NCBI GenBank assembly: GCA_949902595.1
Contig: CATLDC010000014.1
Coordinates: forward strand, 1 to 49,046
Origin: an uncultured Candidatus Melainabacteria bacterium
GTDB lineage: Bacteria; Cyanobacteriota; Vampirovibrionia; Gastranaerophilales; Gastranaerophilaceae
Length of the DNA: 49,046 nt
Reading direction: 5' to 3'
A program made the position numbers and the translations under genes. Below the pieces are notes generated by a model that worked only from the letters and a program-made list of their open reading frames with translations, was not told the origin of the DNA and did no database searches. Positions 8,088 to 16,334 of the stretch are shown piece by piece. Within the stretch, counting starts at the first letter, position 1; every line of letters begins with the position of its first letter.

Positions 8088-8916
8088 TTTGTACACAACC
8101 GCGATTAACACCCAGAAAGCCACTGTTCAGTGGATGGATGTTCTTGCAGAAAACATGACAAACGTCTACACTCCGGGCTATAGAGAAAACAAGATAACTT
8201 TCAAAACCTTCCTCGGAGGCGCTGTCATTGACAACAACGTCAAGAACCAAGGTCAGGGAAAATCAACCCCCGGGACTTCTAATGAGAACCTGTTTTTCGA
8301 AGGCAGCGGATTCTTTATGCTCCGTGCTCCGGAAGGTAATGTGACCTACACAAGACTGGGCGAATTTACATTCGACGCAGAAGGCGTATACAAAGCGAGA
8401 AACGGCGCCACTGTTCAGGGCTACATCCTTAACGACAAGGGCGAAATCATGTCAGGCACAAAATCAATAAGCGCAGACCTGTACGAAGAAACCGCACTCA
8501 AAGGCGGAGCCCTGAGCGTTCCTACAACAAACATAAAGCTCTGGATTGACCCGAATAACGGCAAGTTCTTGGGTAAATACGACGAGTACGAAATCAAAAA
8601 CGACGGCACGATTTACGGAAAGGCTGACGGCGGAAACCGCTCCGTGCCTTTGTACAAGATTGCGACAGCCAATTTCCACAACCCTAACGGCCTGTGCGAG
8701 GTTAAAGAAGGGATGTTTGTAGAAACCCCTGAATCAGGAAAACCCGTAATCGGGCGCGGCGAAATCCGCTCCGGATTGCTGGAGCAGGCAAACACAGACT
8801 TCAAGGCCAACATGTCAGACTACCAGCAGGCAAAAGTTCAGATGGAGCTTGTTAACGCACTGATTAAGTCTAACAAAGACCTGCTGCAATCAGCAATGGA
8901 AATGGCTACACAATAG
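8080..8916 (+). CDS. Flagellar hook/rod protein (FlgE/FlgF/FlgG family)
   Basis: This is an axial protein of the flagellar rod or hook, exported by the flagellar apparatus. The N-terminus (TTAINTQKATVQWMDVLAEN, then MTNVYTPGYRENKITF) is the flagellar basal-body rod motif, with ANN/PGY replaced by N-TNVYTPGYRE. FFEGSGFFMLRAPEGNVTYT followed by RLGEF corresponds to the G-GFF-V---G---YTR-G-F core of the family. The C-terminal helix (about 235-275, including SDYQQAKVQMELVNALIKSN) matches the shared C-terminal domain. At 278 residues it is short for a main hook protein (usually over 400) and close to FlgF/FlgG, while its position after fliK would suggest FlgE. I leave the paralogue undecided. Confidence 0.85.
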   Translation: MNDLYTTAINTQKATVQWMDVLAENMTNVYTPGYRENKITFKTFLGGAVIDNNVKNQGQGKSTPGTSNENLFFEGSGFFMLRAPEGNVTYTRLGEFTFDAEGVYKARNGATVQGYILNDKGEIMSGTKSISADLYEETALKGGALSVPTTNIKLWIDPNNGKFLGKYDEYEIKNDGTIYGKADGGNRSVPLYKIATANFHNPNGLCEVKEGMFVETPESGKPVIGRGEIRSGLLEQANTDFKANMSDYQQAKVQMELVNALIKSNKDLLQSAMEMATQ

Positions 8917-8944
8917 GATTAATATTTTTAGTTAAACTCCGTTT

Positions 8945-8982
8945 TATAAAGGAATTAAGCGAGCTTGATTCCTTTTATTTTG
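8945..8982 (+). terminator. Rho-independent terminator of the fliJ-fliK operon
   Basis: AAAGGAATTAAGC and GCTTGATTCCTTT pair over 13 positions (one G-U) with a 2-nt turn, followed by a T-rich stretch. It sits between convergent genes. Confidence 0.85.
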
Positions 8983-8984
8983 TC

Positions 8985-9722
8985 CTAAAAAGTTATCCTG
9001 CCGGAAACGCCCACAAACGGGTTCTTGTAATCCTCTCCTGTGGTTGCATAAGCGCTAAGGTTCATGTTGCAGTTCTTGTACTGCCTGTTAACTCCGACTC
9101 TTGCAGACGCGCTCTTTTCGTCTACTGCAAAAACCGTGTCTATCCCGCTTGCTTTGTCATAATAATAAGCGCTTGCACCGCTGTTTCCATCCTTGTTGAA
9201 AACAGACACGTTATAGCTGTGAGCAGGATTGTCTTGTGAATACCTGACCTCTGATTTTCCGTTTCTGACATTGTAGGTCGCCTGCAAATCAGTTTTTGTC
9301 TGACCCTGTTTTTTGAACCAGGAAACCCCGGTTTTCTCACCGCCCAGCAAGCTGTAAGCGTTGCTGCCGTTTTTCCATGTCGCAGCAAGCCCAAAGCCTT
9401 TAGCGCTGTATTTTATATTGCGGAAGACACTGGAATCCTTTGTAACAACCGGAAGTTTGTCTGCCGTGTTTGTAGCCTCGTAAAGTGAGCCCGAGTTTTT
9501 AGGCTCAAGAACTGATTCCTTATAAGTTGGAGTAGGGCCGGAAGGCGGAACAGGAGGTTTTTTATCTTTAGGTTTAAGCAGGTTTTTAACCGACTCGCCC
9601 AAATCCTGACCAAAATCTTTCAGCGCGTCCTGTGCTGACTCGCCAATCTCGCTTTTCAAGATTGCTTTGTCAACTTTCAGGTCGTCTACTGCGTCTATAA
9701 ATTGTTTTAGAGGTTCTGGCAT
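8985..9722 (-). CDS. Beta-barrel-like protein lacking a signal peptide (245 aa)
   Basis: Family not recognised. Residues 1-60 form a charged helical region (DAVDDLKVDKAILKSEIGES). A Pro-rich linker follows (KKPPVPPSGPTPTY). From about 95 to the end the sequence alternates polar and aromatic or hydrophobic residues in short strands (FGLAATWKNGSNAYSLLGG, YNVSVFNKDGNSGASAYYY) and finishes with GVSGRITF, whose terminal Phe is the classic outer-membrane barrel end signal. No N-terminal signal peptide is visible and no better upstream start was seen, so delivery to the outer membrane by Sec is unexplained. The gene carries the shared TATATATA promoter-like element. Surface or filament association is a hypothesis. 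Confidence 0.75.
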   Translation of the reverse strand: MPEPLKQFIDAVDDLKVDKAILKSEIGESAQDALKDFGQDLGESVKNLLKPKDKKPPVPPSGPTPTYKESVLEPKNSGSLYEATNTADKLPVVTKDSSVFRNIKYSAKGFGLAATWKNGSNAYSLLGGEKTGVSWFKKQGQTKTDLQATYNVRNGKSEVRYSQDNPAHSYNVSVFNKDGNSGASAYYYDKASGIDTVFAVDEKSASARVGVNRQYKNCNMNLSAYATTGEDYKNPFVGVSGRITF

Positions 9723-9731
9723 ATACTCTCC

Positions 9732-9769
9732 TTGTATATATAAAGTATTTAAAAGTTATCGAATTTCAG
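9732..9769 (-). promoter_or_regulatory. Shared TATATATA promoter-like element, copy 2
   Basis: In the gene direction CTGAAAT is followed after 20 nt by TATATATA within AATACTTTATATATACAAG, ending 10 nt before the ATG. The upstream box is identical to that of copy 1. The GGAG ribosome site overlaps the region just after it. Confidence 0.6.
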
Positions 9770-9818
9770 GGTGCTTTACAAAAATTAATACATGTAGTTG
9801 ATGTTTTTATTTTTCAGG

Positions 9819-9845
9819 TAAAGTTTTTTGAATTGGTGTCGATAA
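9819..9845 (+). promoter_or_regulatory. Sigma-28 (FliA)-type promoter
   Basis: TAAAGTTT, 11 nt, GTCGATAA. The -35 box and spacing are perfect, and the -10 box has one mismatch to GCCGATAA. It lies 39 nt upstream of the small NPF-repeat gene and points toward it. Confidence 0.88.
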
Positions 9846-9884
9846 AATAATTGACTTTAGAGAATAAATAATTAAAGACATAAT

Positions 9885-10133
9885 ATGGCAGAAATCGTAA
9901 ATTTATTATCAAGAGTATTCACATCGAGCCCGATGGTTCAGGCGGGGAAGGTTTCCCGCGCTTCTGGCTCCAACCCGTTTGCGCAGTCATCCGGAAATCC
10001 GTTTGTAACAGCTAAAGGTTCAAATCCGTTTGCGTATTACGGTCAGAACAGGCCTGTAGCAGGCGGGTATTTTGCAGGCTACTACAATAACCAGCCCAAT
10101 ATCGTCGGAAGACGTCTTTTTATAGAGGTATAG
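9885..10133 (+). CDS. Small protein with three NPF repeats (82 aa), sigma-28 promoter
   Basis: Not a recognised family. The central segment carries three evenly spaced Asn-Pro-Phe units at residues 30-32, 38-40 and 47-49, in the contexts GSNPFA, SGNPFV and GSNPFA. A Gly/Tyr-rich stretch follows (YFAGYYNNQ), then a basic end. There is no signal peptide. The sigma-28 promoter directly upstream and the terminator directly downstream support a real, single-gene, flagellum-regulated transcript. NPF tripeptides are ligands of eukaryotic EH domains, which are EF-hand folds; several EF-hand proteins lie nearby, but any link is speculative. It could be a minor filament component, an adhesive peptide or an exported substrate. 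Confidence 0.75.
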   Translation: MAEIVNLLSRVFTSSPMVQAGKVSRASGSNPFAQSSGNPFVTAKGSNPFAYYGQNRPVAGGYFAGYYNNQPNIVGRRLFIEV

Positions 10134-10167
10134 ACTCAAAAGTATACCCGATTTTTTATTACCCCCC

Positions 10168-10203
10168 AAAAAGCCATGCAGAAATTACCCGTGTGGCTTT
10201 TTT
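10168..10203 (+). terminator. Rho-independent terminator
   Basis: AAAAAGCCATGC and GTGTGGCTTTTT pair over 12 positions (two G-U), ending in a T run. It closes the NPF-repeat transcript. Confidence 0.8.
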
Positions 10204-10218
10204 GCTATGAAAAATTTA

Positions 10219-10227
10219 TGATATAAT
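10219..10227 (+). promoter_or_regulatory. Extended -10 promoter of the GH13 gene
   Basis: TGATATAAT is a perfect extended -10 (TGnTATAAT), 24 nt upstream of the ATG at 10251 and ahead of a GGGAGGGGG purine-rich ribosome site. No good -35 is visible, as is usual for extended -10 promoters. Confidence 0.55.
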
Positions 10228-10250
10228 CAAGTTTAAGAGGGAGGGGGATT

Positions 10251-12278
10251 ATGCCTCAAAAACTACTATCACTACTAATAGCGTCGGCTATACTTGCATC
10301 AGGGACAGCAGTGTTTGCGGAAGAAATCCCTGTGAGGGCAAAAGTTCAGACAGAAGAGTCCGTCATTGTGCCAAAACGGATTGAAAACGAGATAAACAAC
10401 TGCATCGTACAAATATACGGCGAAAAGCAGTCTAAAGAGATTTACGACAGAGTAATGCAGATTGCCAAAGAATCGCTTGAAAAACGTCCGGCAGAATTGA
10501 AACAGGACGACTTGTTGAGGGCTGATGACTGGTACAAGGACGAGATTATTTACATGTTTTACGTTGACCAGTTCGGGGTTGTAACACCGGAAAAGCCAAA
10601 CACTTTCAGAGACTCTTCCCAGATGTTTGAATACCTGAAAGACCTGGGCGTGACTACGCTTTACCTGCTCCCGTTTGCGGACTCCCCGATGTCTGACGCA
10701 GGCTTTGACGTAAAGAACCCGCAGAACATCAGGCCGGATTTGGGCGGAAAAGCGCAGTTCAACGAGTTTGTTAAAAAAGCAAAAGAGAACGGGTTCAAGA
10801 TTAAGGCTGATTTGGTGTTGAACCATTTTTCAGACCAGCACGAGTGGTTTCAGGACATCTTAAAGGGCGACCTTTCAAAGCTCGACTACTTTGTCGTGAA
10901 GGAAGAGATGCCGGATTACACAAAATACATCGACGAAAAAGTCGGGACGATTATTGAGTACAAGGAAAAGAGCGGGAAGATTTCCAAGCGCCGTTTGATT
11001 TTTCCTGAAATCACCGAAAGCCATTACAGAAAAGTGGTGATAGACGGCAAGGATTACTATTTTTACCACACTTTTTACCCGTTCCAGCTTGACATCAACT
11101 GGGAGAATCCGGAGGTGTTGTATTACTGTCTAGACACGATTAATTACTGGGCGAATCTTGGCATAGACATTTTCAGGATGGACGCGATACCTTATCTTTC
11201 AAAGGAGGACGGCACAAACGCGGAGAACCTTCCGAAAACGCATGCGATTGTTAAGTTATTGAGTTCTTACATCCAGATGACCGCGCCGAGGACAGTGATT
11301 CAGGCAGAGGCATGCCAGTATTCGAACGACATTTTGCCTTATTTTGGCAAGGAGAGAAAGTTCAAGACAACGATTGACAGTCAGGAAAAAGAAATCAAGC
11401 GCACAGACGAGTTTCAGATTGCTTACCACTTCCCGTACATGCCTGCAATCTGGGCAGCGCTTGTAACAGGAGACAAGCAGCATTTTATAACCGCGTACAA
11501 AAAGACGCCTCAAATCCCGTCAACCGCAGCGTGGGGTGTATTCTTGCGCGTGCATGACGAGTTAACCCTTGAGATGATTGACCCTGAAACGAGAGAAATC
11601 ATCTACAATGCGCTTGTACCAAAGGGCGCGGAGTTCAGAAAGGGGCTCGGGGTTAGCGGGCGCATGGCAAACTTTTTGGACAACAACCCGAACCGCATAG
11701 AGATGGCGTTTTCGATTCTGCTCTCCATGCCGGGGATTCCGATTATTTACTACGGGGACGAAGTCGGTGTGAGGAACAATTTTGAGAACGCCAAGAAGAG
11801 CGAAAAGGAGCGCATTGAAAAGAGCAAGGCTAGCAAGTTCAAGCTCCTGAGCTACTTTGACAGCCGTGACATAAACCGCGGTGCTGTTCCAGCAAAGCTT
11901 TTCTACGGCTCATCTAAGGACTATTACGAGTTCAACAGCAAGGTTTACAAAAAGGTGAAGAACCTTATTGCTGTCAGAAAAACGCTTCCTTCCATGTCAA
12001 AGGGCGATTTCACGCTCGTCAAAACAGCTTCGCCGCACAACTTTGCTTACATAAGGAGTTTCAAGGATGAGAAGATTCTTGTAATCAACAACCTTTCGGA
12101 CGAAAAACTCGTAGCAGAGATTACGATTCCGGTGGATGTGGTATTAAAATCTGACGGGCATATTGATAATTTCAAGAACCTTGTAAACGGGGACGATGTG
12201 AAGGTTGATGTTTCGCTCAAGAACAGGACAATGCATTTGAGGATTGCGCCTTACGGGGTGGTATGGCTAAAGTTGTAG
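10251..12278 (+). CDS. Exported GH13 alpha-glucan enzyme, trehalose-synthase-like
   Basis: A signal peptide is seen (MPQKLLSLLIASAILASGTA, cleaved near VFA-EE). After a roughly 60-residue extension comes a GH13 barrel: IIYMFYVDQFG, the region-I motif ADLVLNHFSDQHEWF, nucleophile D311 in IDIFRMDAIPYL, acid/base E353 in VIQAEACQ, and D436 in FLRVHDELTLEM. The run FLRVHDELTLEM, GVSGRMANFLDNN and IPIIYYGDEVGVRNN is closest to maltose/trehalose-interconverting TreS proteins. The C-terminal beta domain (about 590-675) is typical. Known TreS enzymes are cytosolic, so an exported form is odd; it may act as a periplasmic alpha-glucosidase or transglucosylase. All catalytic residues are present. A lone sugar permease lies downstream. 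Confidence 0.85.
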   Translation: MPQKLLSLLIASAILASGTAVFAEEIPVRAKVQTEESVIVPKRIENEINNCIVQIYGEKQSKEIYDRVMQIAKESLEKRPAELKQDDLLRADDWYKDEIIYMFYVDQFGVVTPEKPNTFRDSSQMFEYLKDLGVTTLYLLPFADSPMSDAGFDVKNPQNIRPDLGGKAQFNEFVKKAKENGFKIKADLVLNHFSDQHEWFQDILKGDLSKLDYFVVKEEMPDYTKYIDEKVGTIIEYKEKSGKISKRRLIFPEITESHYRKVVIDGKDYYFYHTFYPFQLDINWENPEVLYYCLDTINYWANLGIDIFRMDAIPYLSKEDGTNAENLPKTHAIVKLLSSYIQMTAPRTVIQAEACQYSNDILPYFGKERKFKTTIDSQEKEIKRTDEFQIAYHFPYMPAIWAALVTGDKQHFITAYKKTPQIPSTAAWGVFLRVHDELTLEMIDPETREIIYNALVPKGAEFRKGLGVSGRMANFLDNNPNRIEMAFSILLSMPGIPIIYYGDEVGVRNNFENAKKSEKERIEKSKASKFKLLSYFDSRDINRGAVPAKLFYGSSKDYYEFNSKVYKKVKNLIAVRKTLPSMSKGDFTLVKTASPHNFAYIRSFKDEKILVINNLSDEKLVAEITIPVDVVLKSDGHIDNFKNLVNGDDVKVDVSLKNRTMHLRIAPYGVVWLKL

Positions 12279-12345
12279 CAGCCAGGCAGCTAAGAAGCCA
12301 GGCAGCTGGGATAGGCTGCAAGCTTTGTATAAGGTAGCACCTAGC
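12277..12345 (+). repeat. Dispersed GC-rich repeat, copy 1
   Basis: This holds two tandem units of AGCCAGGCAGCT, then GGGATAGGCTGCAAG. A second copy sits at 21168-21235, with more than 20 identical bases in common. Both lie directly at the 3' end of a gene and both end in a GGCTGCAAG-TTTGTA block. Function unknown; no transposase is nearby. Confidence 0.6.
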
Positions 12346-12348
12346 ATT

Positions 12349-12909
12349 TTAAGCGCGCCAGATGAGCTTGCCAGTAAACTCCAGAGGCTTGAAATTGTGT
12401 TTCTTGTAAAAACTTACAACAGCATCGTCAGGCACTGATTTTAGGATTATTTCGCTCTGCGCGTACAGGTTCTTAATCGAATTTAAGACAGCGCTTCCGA
12501 TTCCTTTAAACATTTTTTCTTCCGAGAACATGTTATTGGAAGGGTCGACCTGAAAGTAATAGAGCTCATCCCGTTTGTCGGATTTTTTACCAACCTCGGC
12601 GATACCCAATATTAAATCAGATATCGGGTTTTCAAGGCCGTCCAGCTGTCTTGTGATTCCGAAGAATCTGTATTTTGAATCCTGATAATAATCTTTCGCG
12701 TAGTATTCTTCCTGAATATCGCGGAAAATCTCTTTCGCGAACTGGTCTCCGTCCTTCCACTCGCGCGCGGTATCACGCAGTGCAAGCACATCCTTTGCTT
12801 CGTGCGGCGAAAACTCGACGAACGCGACTTTGTAGTCTTTGTACCGGTTATTAAAATCTTTCTTTTGAACAGTTGTTGAGTTGATATAGTTGGCTTTAAA
12901 ATTTATCAT
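12349..12909 (-). CDS. GNAT-type acetyltransferase-like protein (186 aa)
   Basis: The C-terminal half has the acetyl-CoA binding pattern of the GNAT fold: the strand ELYYFQVDPSN, then EKMFKGIGSAVLNSIKNLY, where KGIGSA stands for the R/Q-x-x-G-x-G/A loop, then VVSFYKKHNFKPLE, the usual final strand-helix. The N-terminal half is less conserved. The substrate is unknown. The N-terminus MINFKANYINS carries a short Phe-Lys-Ala motif comparable to VFRGP in the kinase-like protein and NFGYR in the HNH-like protein, and all three genes share an upstream element. No signal peptide. It could be a housekeeping acetyltransferase or a delivered effector; sequence alone cannot decide. Confidence 0.65.
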   Translation of the reverse strand: MINFKANYINSTTVQKKDFNNRYKDYKVAFVEFSPHEAKDVLALRDTAREWKDGDQFAKEIFRDIQEEYYAKDYYQDSKYRFFGITRQLDGLENPISDLILGIAEVGKKSDKRDELYYFQVDPSNNMFSEEKMFKGIGSAVLNSIKNLYAQSEIILKSVPDDAVVSFYKKHNFKPLEFTGKLIWRA

Positions 12910-12923
12910 ACTAACAAAAAACG

Positions 12924-12944
12924 CGTGAAAAATTTTTTTGCTAC
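12924..12944 (-). promoter_or_regulatory. GTAGC-A7T5-CACG element, copy 1
   Basis: In the gene direction this reads GTAGC, seven A, five T, CACG. It starts on the TAG stop of the upstream permease gene and ends 14 nt before the ATG of the GNAT-like gene. The identical 21 bases recur at 31714-31734 and a close variant at 46705-46720. It is probably a promoter or regulator site. Confidence 0.55.
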
Positions 12945-13747
12945 TCTTTTATTGCTCCGTCCATCGGATTGTTAATCAAATACTTCTTCCCCGCAACAAA
13001 AAGCATAATAACAGGAATCGAGCAGATGCAGGAGCACGCCATCAATTCACCCCAGAGAGTAATCTCCCGAAACGAGCTCTTAAAAATCGTGAGTCCCACA
13101 GCCAGAGTGCGCATGCTCTCTGTATTTGTCACAATCAAAGGCCACATGAAGCTGTTCCAGCTCATAACAAATGTGAATATCGAAAGCGTTGCAAGAGCTG
13201 GCAGCGCGCAAGGAAGCGCTATCTTCAAAAATGTCTGCACAGAATTACAGCCGTCCAATCTCGAAGCCTCCTCAAGTTCTTTCGAGAAGCTTTCGAAGTA
13301 CTGTCTCATCATAAACACGCCAAACCCGCCGAAGATTCCCGGCACAATAAGTGCCTGATAAGTATTAATCCAGCCGAGTTTGCTCATAAGATAAAAAAGC
13401 GGAACAATATTCACCTGCGGAGGCACCATCATTGTTAATATTATTATAAAGAACAGAGCGTCCCGCCCCTTAAACTCCATCCTCGCAAACCCGTAGCCCG
13501 CAAGCGCAGAGACCGAAACCTGCCCAAGAGTTGTCAAAAGTGCTACAAGGAGGCTGTTCAGGAAGTATTTTGCAACAGGGATTGATTCAAAAACATGTTT
13601 ATACGCACAGAAAGAGAGGTTTACGTTTTTGCAGTCCGTAAAAATATTTTCATTCCCGCTCAAAGAAATCAGGAACATCATCAAAAACGGCAGAATCATT
13701 GAGATTGCCATAAGAACCAGTACAAGATACAAAAACGCCTTCTTCAT
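12941..13747 (-). CDS. ABC sugar transporter permease, MalG type
   Basis: This is an inner-membrane subunit of a carbohydrate ABC importer. The 268 residues contain about six hydrophobic segments, beginning with AFLYLVLVLMAISMILPFLM, and the cytoplasmic EAA loop EASRLDGCNSVQTFLKIALP that docks on the ATPase. The C-terminus (NNPMDGAIKE) is typical of MalG-like proteins (length about 270-280). The gene is alone: no MalF-like partner, binding protein or ATPase lies in the adjoining sequence, so it must pair with subunits encoded elsewhere or be a remnant. Its stop codon overlaps the element that precedes the downstream GNAT-like gene. Confidence 0.9.
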   Translation of the reverse strand: MKKAFLYLVLVLMAISMILPFLMMFLISLSGNENIFTDCKNVNLSFCAYKHVFESIPVAKYFLNSLLVALLTTLGQVSVSALAGYGFARMEFKGRDALFFIIILTMMVPPQVNIVPLFYLMSKLGWINTYQALIVPGIFGGFGVFMMRQYFESFSKELEEASRLDGCNSVQTFLKIALPCALPALATLSIFTFVMSWNSFMWPLIVTNTESMRTLAVGLTIFKSSFREITLWGELMACSCICSIPVIMLFVAGKKYLINNPMDGAIKE

Positions 13748-13823
13748 AAAAATATTCTATAACAAACACTGGAAATAGATTTACCCCTGTGTTATCATAA
13801 ACGAAATATTGAAGGGAACGAGA

Positions 13824-15590
13824 ATGAATACAGCCGATTATTTGATAAAAAAACTTGAAGAACTCGGAATTAACGACTTTTTCGGGCTTCCGGGAGACTA
13901 CAATTTTAACCTGCTCTATGCAGTGGAGAACAACCCGAACACCAACTGGATAGGCTGCACAAACGAACTTAACGCAGGCTACGCAGCTGACGGGTACGCG
14001 CGCATGCGAGGCTACGGCGCAATCATAACCACTTACGGAGTCGGCGAGCTTAGCGCAATGAACGCAATTGCAGGAAGCTACGCAGAAAATATTCCGGTGA
14101 TAAGCATTGTCGGAGTGCCTTCTACCAAGTGCATTGAAAACAAAACAATGGTGCACCACAACTTTATTGAGCCAAATTACTACGCATTTTACGAGGCTCA
14201 CAAACCTGTTACAGCAGCGGTTGCGTACCTTACAAGAGACAACGCAAAAATCGAAATCGACCGTGTTTTAAAGACTTTTGTCAAAGAAAGAAAGCCGGTT
14301 TACATCGCAATCCCGCTCGATATTGCCAAAATGGAAATATCAGACCGCGATGTTTCCTACGGCTGGACAAGCGACGAGGATGTTTTGAAGACAGTTGCAG
14401 TAAAGATTGCGGCAAAGATTAACCACTCAAACAATCCTGTGATACTCGGTGACGCTCTTATCAAGCGTTTTGACGCAGAAATTGAGTACAAAGAGTTTGT
14501 TGAAAGAACCCGAATCCCTGTCACTAACTTCCTTATGGGAACGAACATTATTGACATGGATTACGAAAAGTACCTCGGCGGGTATTACTCAAAATTCAGA
14601 AACCCGGTTGCGCAAAAGCATCTTGAGGAAACAGACTGCCTGATTGCAGTCGGGCCGGTCTACACTGACCTTAACGCTTTTGGATTCAACCTTCCTTACA
14701 ACATCAACGAGCAAATCGCAATATACGGCACGCACACTTACGTGGAAGGAGTGCGCTACGAAAATATAAAAATAGTTGACGTTCTTGAATCGGTTGCAAA
14801 CCTTGTAACACCAAAGGACATCAGGGTTGAAAAACCTTCAATCGGGTACGAGCACAAAGAAGCTTTGAGCGAGGAACTCACATCCGAATATATCTACCCT
14901 CGCATGCAGGAATTTATTAAAGAAAACGATATTATCGTGGCTGAAACAGGCATCATTCCTAACGGCATGTGCCAGATGAAATACCCGCACAATGTTGATT
15001 TGCAAACCCAGACCCTCTGGGGTTCAATCGGATGGGCAACTCCGGCAGCGCTCGGGGTTTGTATTGCAAACCCGAAATCAAGGGTCATTCTGATTACAGG
15101 CGAGGGCTCCCACCAGCTTACTGCAATGGAGATTGGGAACATGCTCCGGCGCGGGCTCAAGCCAATCGTAATTGTCTTAAACAATCAGGGCTACACAATA
15201 GAAAGAGTACTCTCTGACAGTCCGGACGATAGGTTCAACGATATCATGCAGATGAATTATTCAAAATTCGCGCGTGTTTTTGAGGGCGATGTCTGGTCAA
15301 CAAAAGTCACCACAGCAGAGGATTTTGACAAAGCGCTCAAGGTCACACAGATTATGAACAAAATGTGCTACATTGAAATCTGCACCCGGCCAATGGACAT
15401 GCCGGAGCTCACAAAAGACATGATTGCGAGCATCAGAAGCAAAGCAACGAGTGATGTGAAATCTACTCCAGCGCAGTATTGCAGCCAGACACCTGATTCA
15501 GGAAACCTTGAATCAATCGAGCTTAAGCCGGAGGCTTCAACTTCGCTTGATTTTGAAACGATTGTCCACAAAGGTTTAACGGAGGACTAA
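13824..15590 (+). CDS. ThDP-dependent 2-oxo-acid decarboxylase (pyruvate/indolepyruvate type)
   Basis: The protein removes CO2 from a 2-oxo acid to give an aldehyde, most likely pyruvate to acetaldehyde in ethanol fermentation. Family marks: FFGLPGDYNFNLLYAVENN at the start, catalytic Glu48 in CTNELNAGYAADGYAR, GVGELSAMNAIAGSYAENIP, the HH pair in TMVHHNF that is characteristic of pyruvate decarboxylases, and the ThDP/Mg site GEGSHQLTAMEIGNMLRRG followed by NNQGYTIERV. Length (588) fits. I chose the ATG at 13824, preceded by GAAGGGAACGAG; an upstream in-frame TTG would bury that ribosome site. Substrate choice (pyruvate, indolepyruvate or branched keto acid) cannot be settled. Its stop overlaps the gmk start by one base. 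Confidence 0.88.
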   Translation: MNTADYLIKKLEELGINDFFGLPGDYNFNLLYAVENNPNTNWIGCTNELNAGYAADGYARMRGYGAIITTYGVGELSAMNAIAGSYAENIPVISIVGVPSTKCIENKTMVHHNFIEPNYYAFYEAHKPVTAAVAYLTRDNAKIEIDRVLKTFVKERKPVYIAIPLDIAKMEISDRDVSYGWTSDEDVLKTVAVKIAAKINHSNNPVILGDALIKRFDAEIEYKEFVERTRIPVTNFLMGTNIIDMDYEKYLGGYYSKFRNPVAQKHLEETDCLIAVGPVYTDLNAFGFNLPYNINEQIAIYGTHTYVEGVRYENIKIVDVLESVANLVTPKDIRVEKPSIGYEHKEALSEELTSEYIYPRMQEFIKENDIIVAETGIIPNGMCQMKYPHNVDLQTQTLWGSIGWATPAALGVCIANPKSRVILITGEGSHQLTAMEIGNMLRRGLKPIVIVLNNQGYTIERVLSDSPDDRFNDIMQMNYSKFARVFEGDVWSTKVTTAEDFDKALKVTQIMNKMCYIEICTRPMDMPELTKDMIASIRSKATSDVKSTPAQYCSQTPDSGNLESIELKPEASTSLDFETIVHKGLTED

Positions 15591-16138
15591 TGAAAAAGCT
15601 TTACGTAATCTCCGGTTCTTCAGGGGTCGGCAAAGGCACTGTAATAAAAGAATTTCTGAAAAAGCACCCCGATTTCAGGCTCTCGGTTTCCTGCACTACA
15701 CGCGGGAAAAGAGATGGTGAAGTGGAAGGCGTAAATTATTACTACCTGACCAACGATGAGTTTGATTCTTGCATAGAAAACAACGAGTTTTTGGAGTGGG
15801 CGGAGTTTTCAGGAAACAGGTACGGAACAAAAAAAGAAATCGTTGAAAACTGCTTAAAAAACGGCGAAAATCTTATCTTAGAGATTGACACCAAGGGCGC
15901 TCTGAACGTAAAATCCATCATGCCGGATTCTGCTCTAATCTTCATTGCCCCGCCATCACTGGAGGAGCTCGAGTCACGCCTTAGAGGGCGTCACACAGAG
16001 ACAGAAGAAGCAATCCAAAAGAGGCTCGCTTCAATCAAGCTCGAGATTCAGAATTCAGAGAAATTTGATTACAAAATTGTGAACGACACAGTCGAAAATG
16101 CTGTGCGTAAGTTGGAAGAGATTATTTTAAACGGCTAA
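15590..16138 (+). CDS. gmk: Guanylate kinase
   Basis: The enzyme phosphorylates GMP to GDP with ATP. The 182 residues match the family. The P-loop ISGSSGVGKGTVI (about 7-19) is followed by the GMP-binding run SCTTRGKRDGEVEGVNYYYL, the lid region EWAEFSGNRYGTKKEIVEN, and EIDTKGALNVK, with R-R-R residues near RLRGRHTET. The start codon overlaps the TAA of the decarboxylase gene (TAATG) and uses the GGAGG inside its end, so translation is coupled. The pairing with a fermentation enzyme is unusual and probably just operon packing. A terminator follows. Confidence 0.96.
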   Translation: MKKLYVISGSSGVGKGTVIKEFLKKHPDFRLSVSCTTRGKRDGEVEGVNYYYLTNDEFDSCIENNEFLEWAEFSGNRYGTKKEIVENCLKNGENLILEIDTKGALNVKSIMPDSALIFIAPPSLEELESRLRGRHTETEEAIQKRLASIKLEIQNSEKFDYKIVNDTVENAVRKLEEIILNG

Positions 16139-16279
16139 TTTAGCTGGAGTACAGACATGTTTGTAAATTTTTGTAAATTTTTTTATTCATGACATACCAT
16201 GATTTGAAAATTTATAGTAGCATGCCATGTATCAACTATCCCCAAATCTCCTCCCAAAATTATTAGAGATAATACTTAC

Positions 16280-16305
16280 ACTGACTCTTAACGGGTCAGT
16301 TTTTA
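16280..16305 (+). terminator. Rho-independent terminator after gmk
   Basis: CTGACTC and GGGTCAG form a 7-bp stem (one G-U) with a 5-nt loop and a run of five T. Confidence 0.7.
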
Positions 16306-16334
16306 TTATGCGCAAGATTCAAAAGAATAAATCT

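Noticed and set aside
13809..13823. TTG start upstream of the decarboxylase ATG
   Set aside because: It would overlap the GAAGGGA ribosome site that serves the ATG at 13824.
13650..14201. 183-codon reverse open frame over the permease start and the decarboxylase start
   Set aside because: It overlaps two well-supported genes and has no family resemblance.
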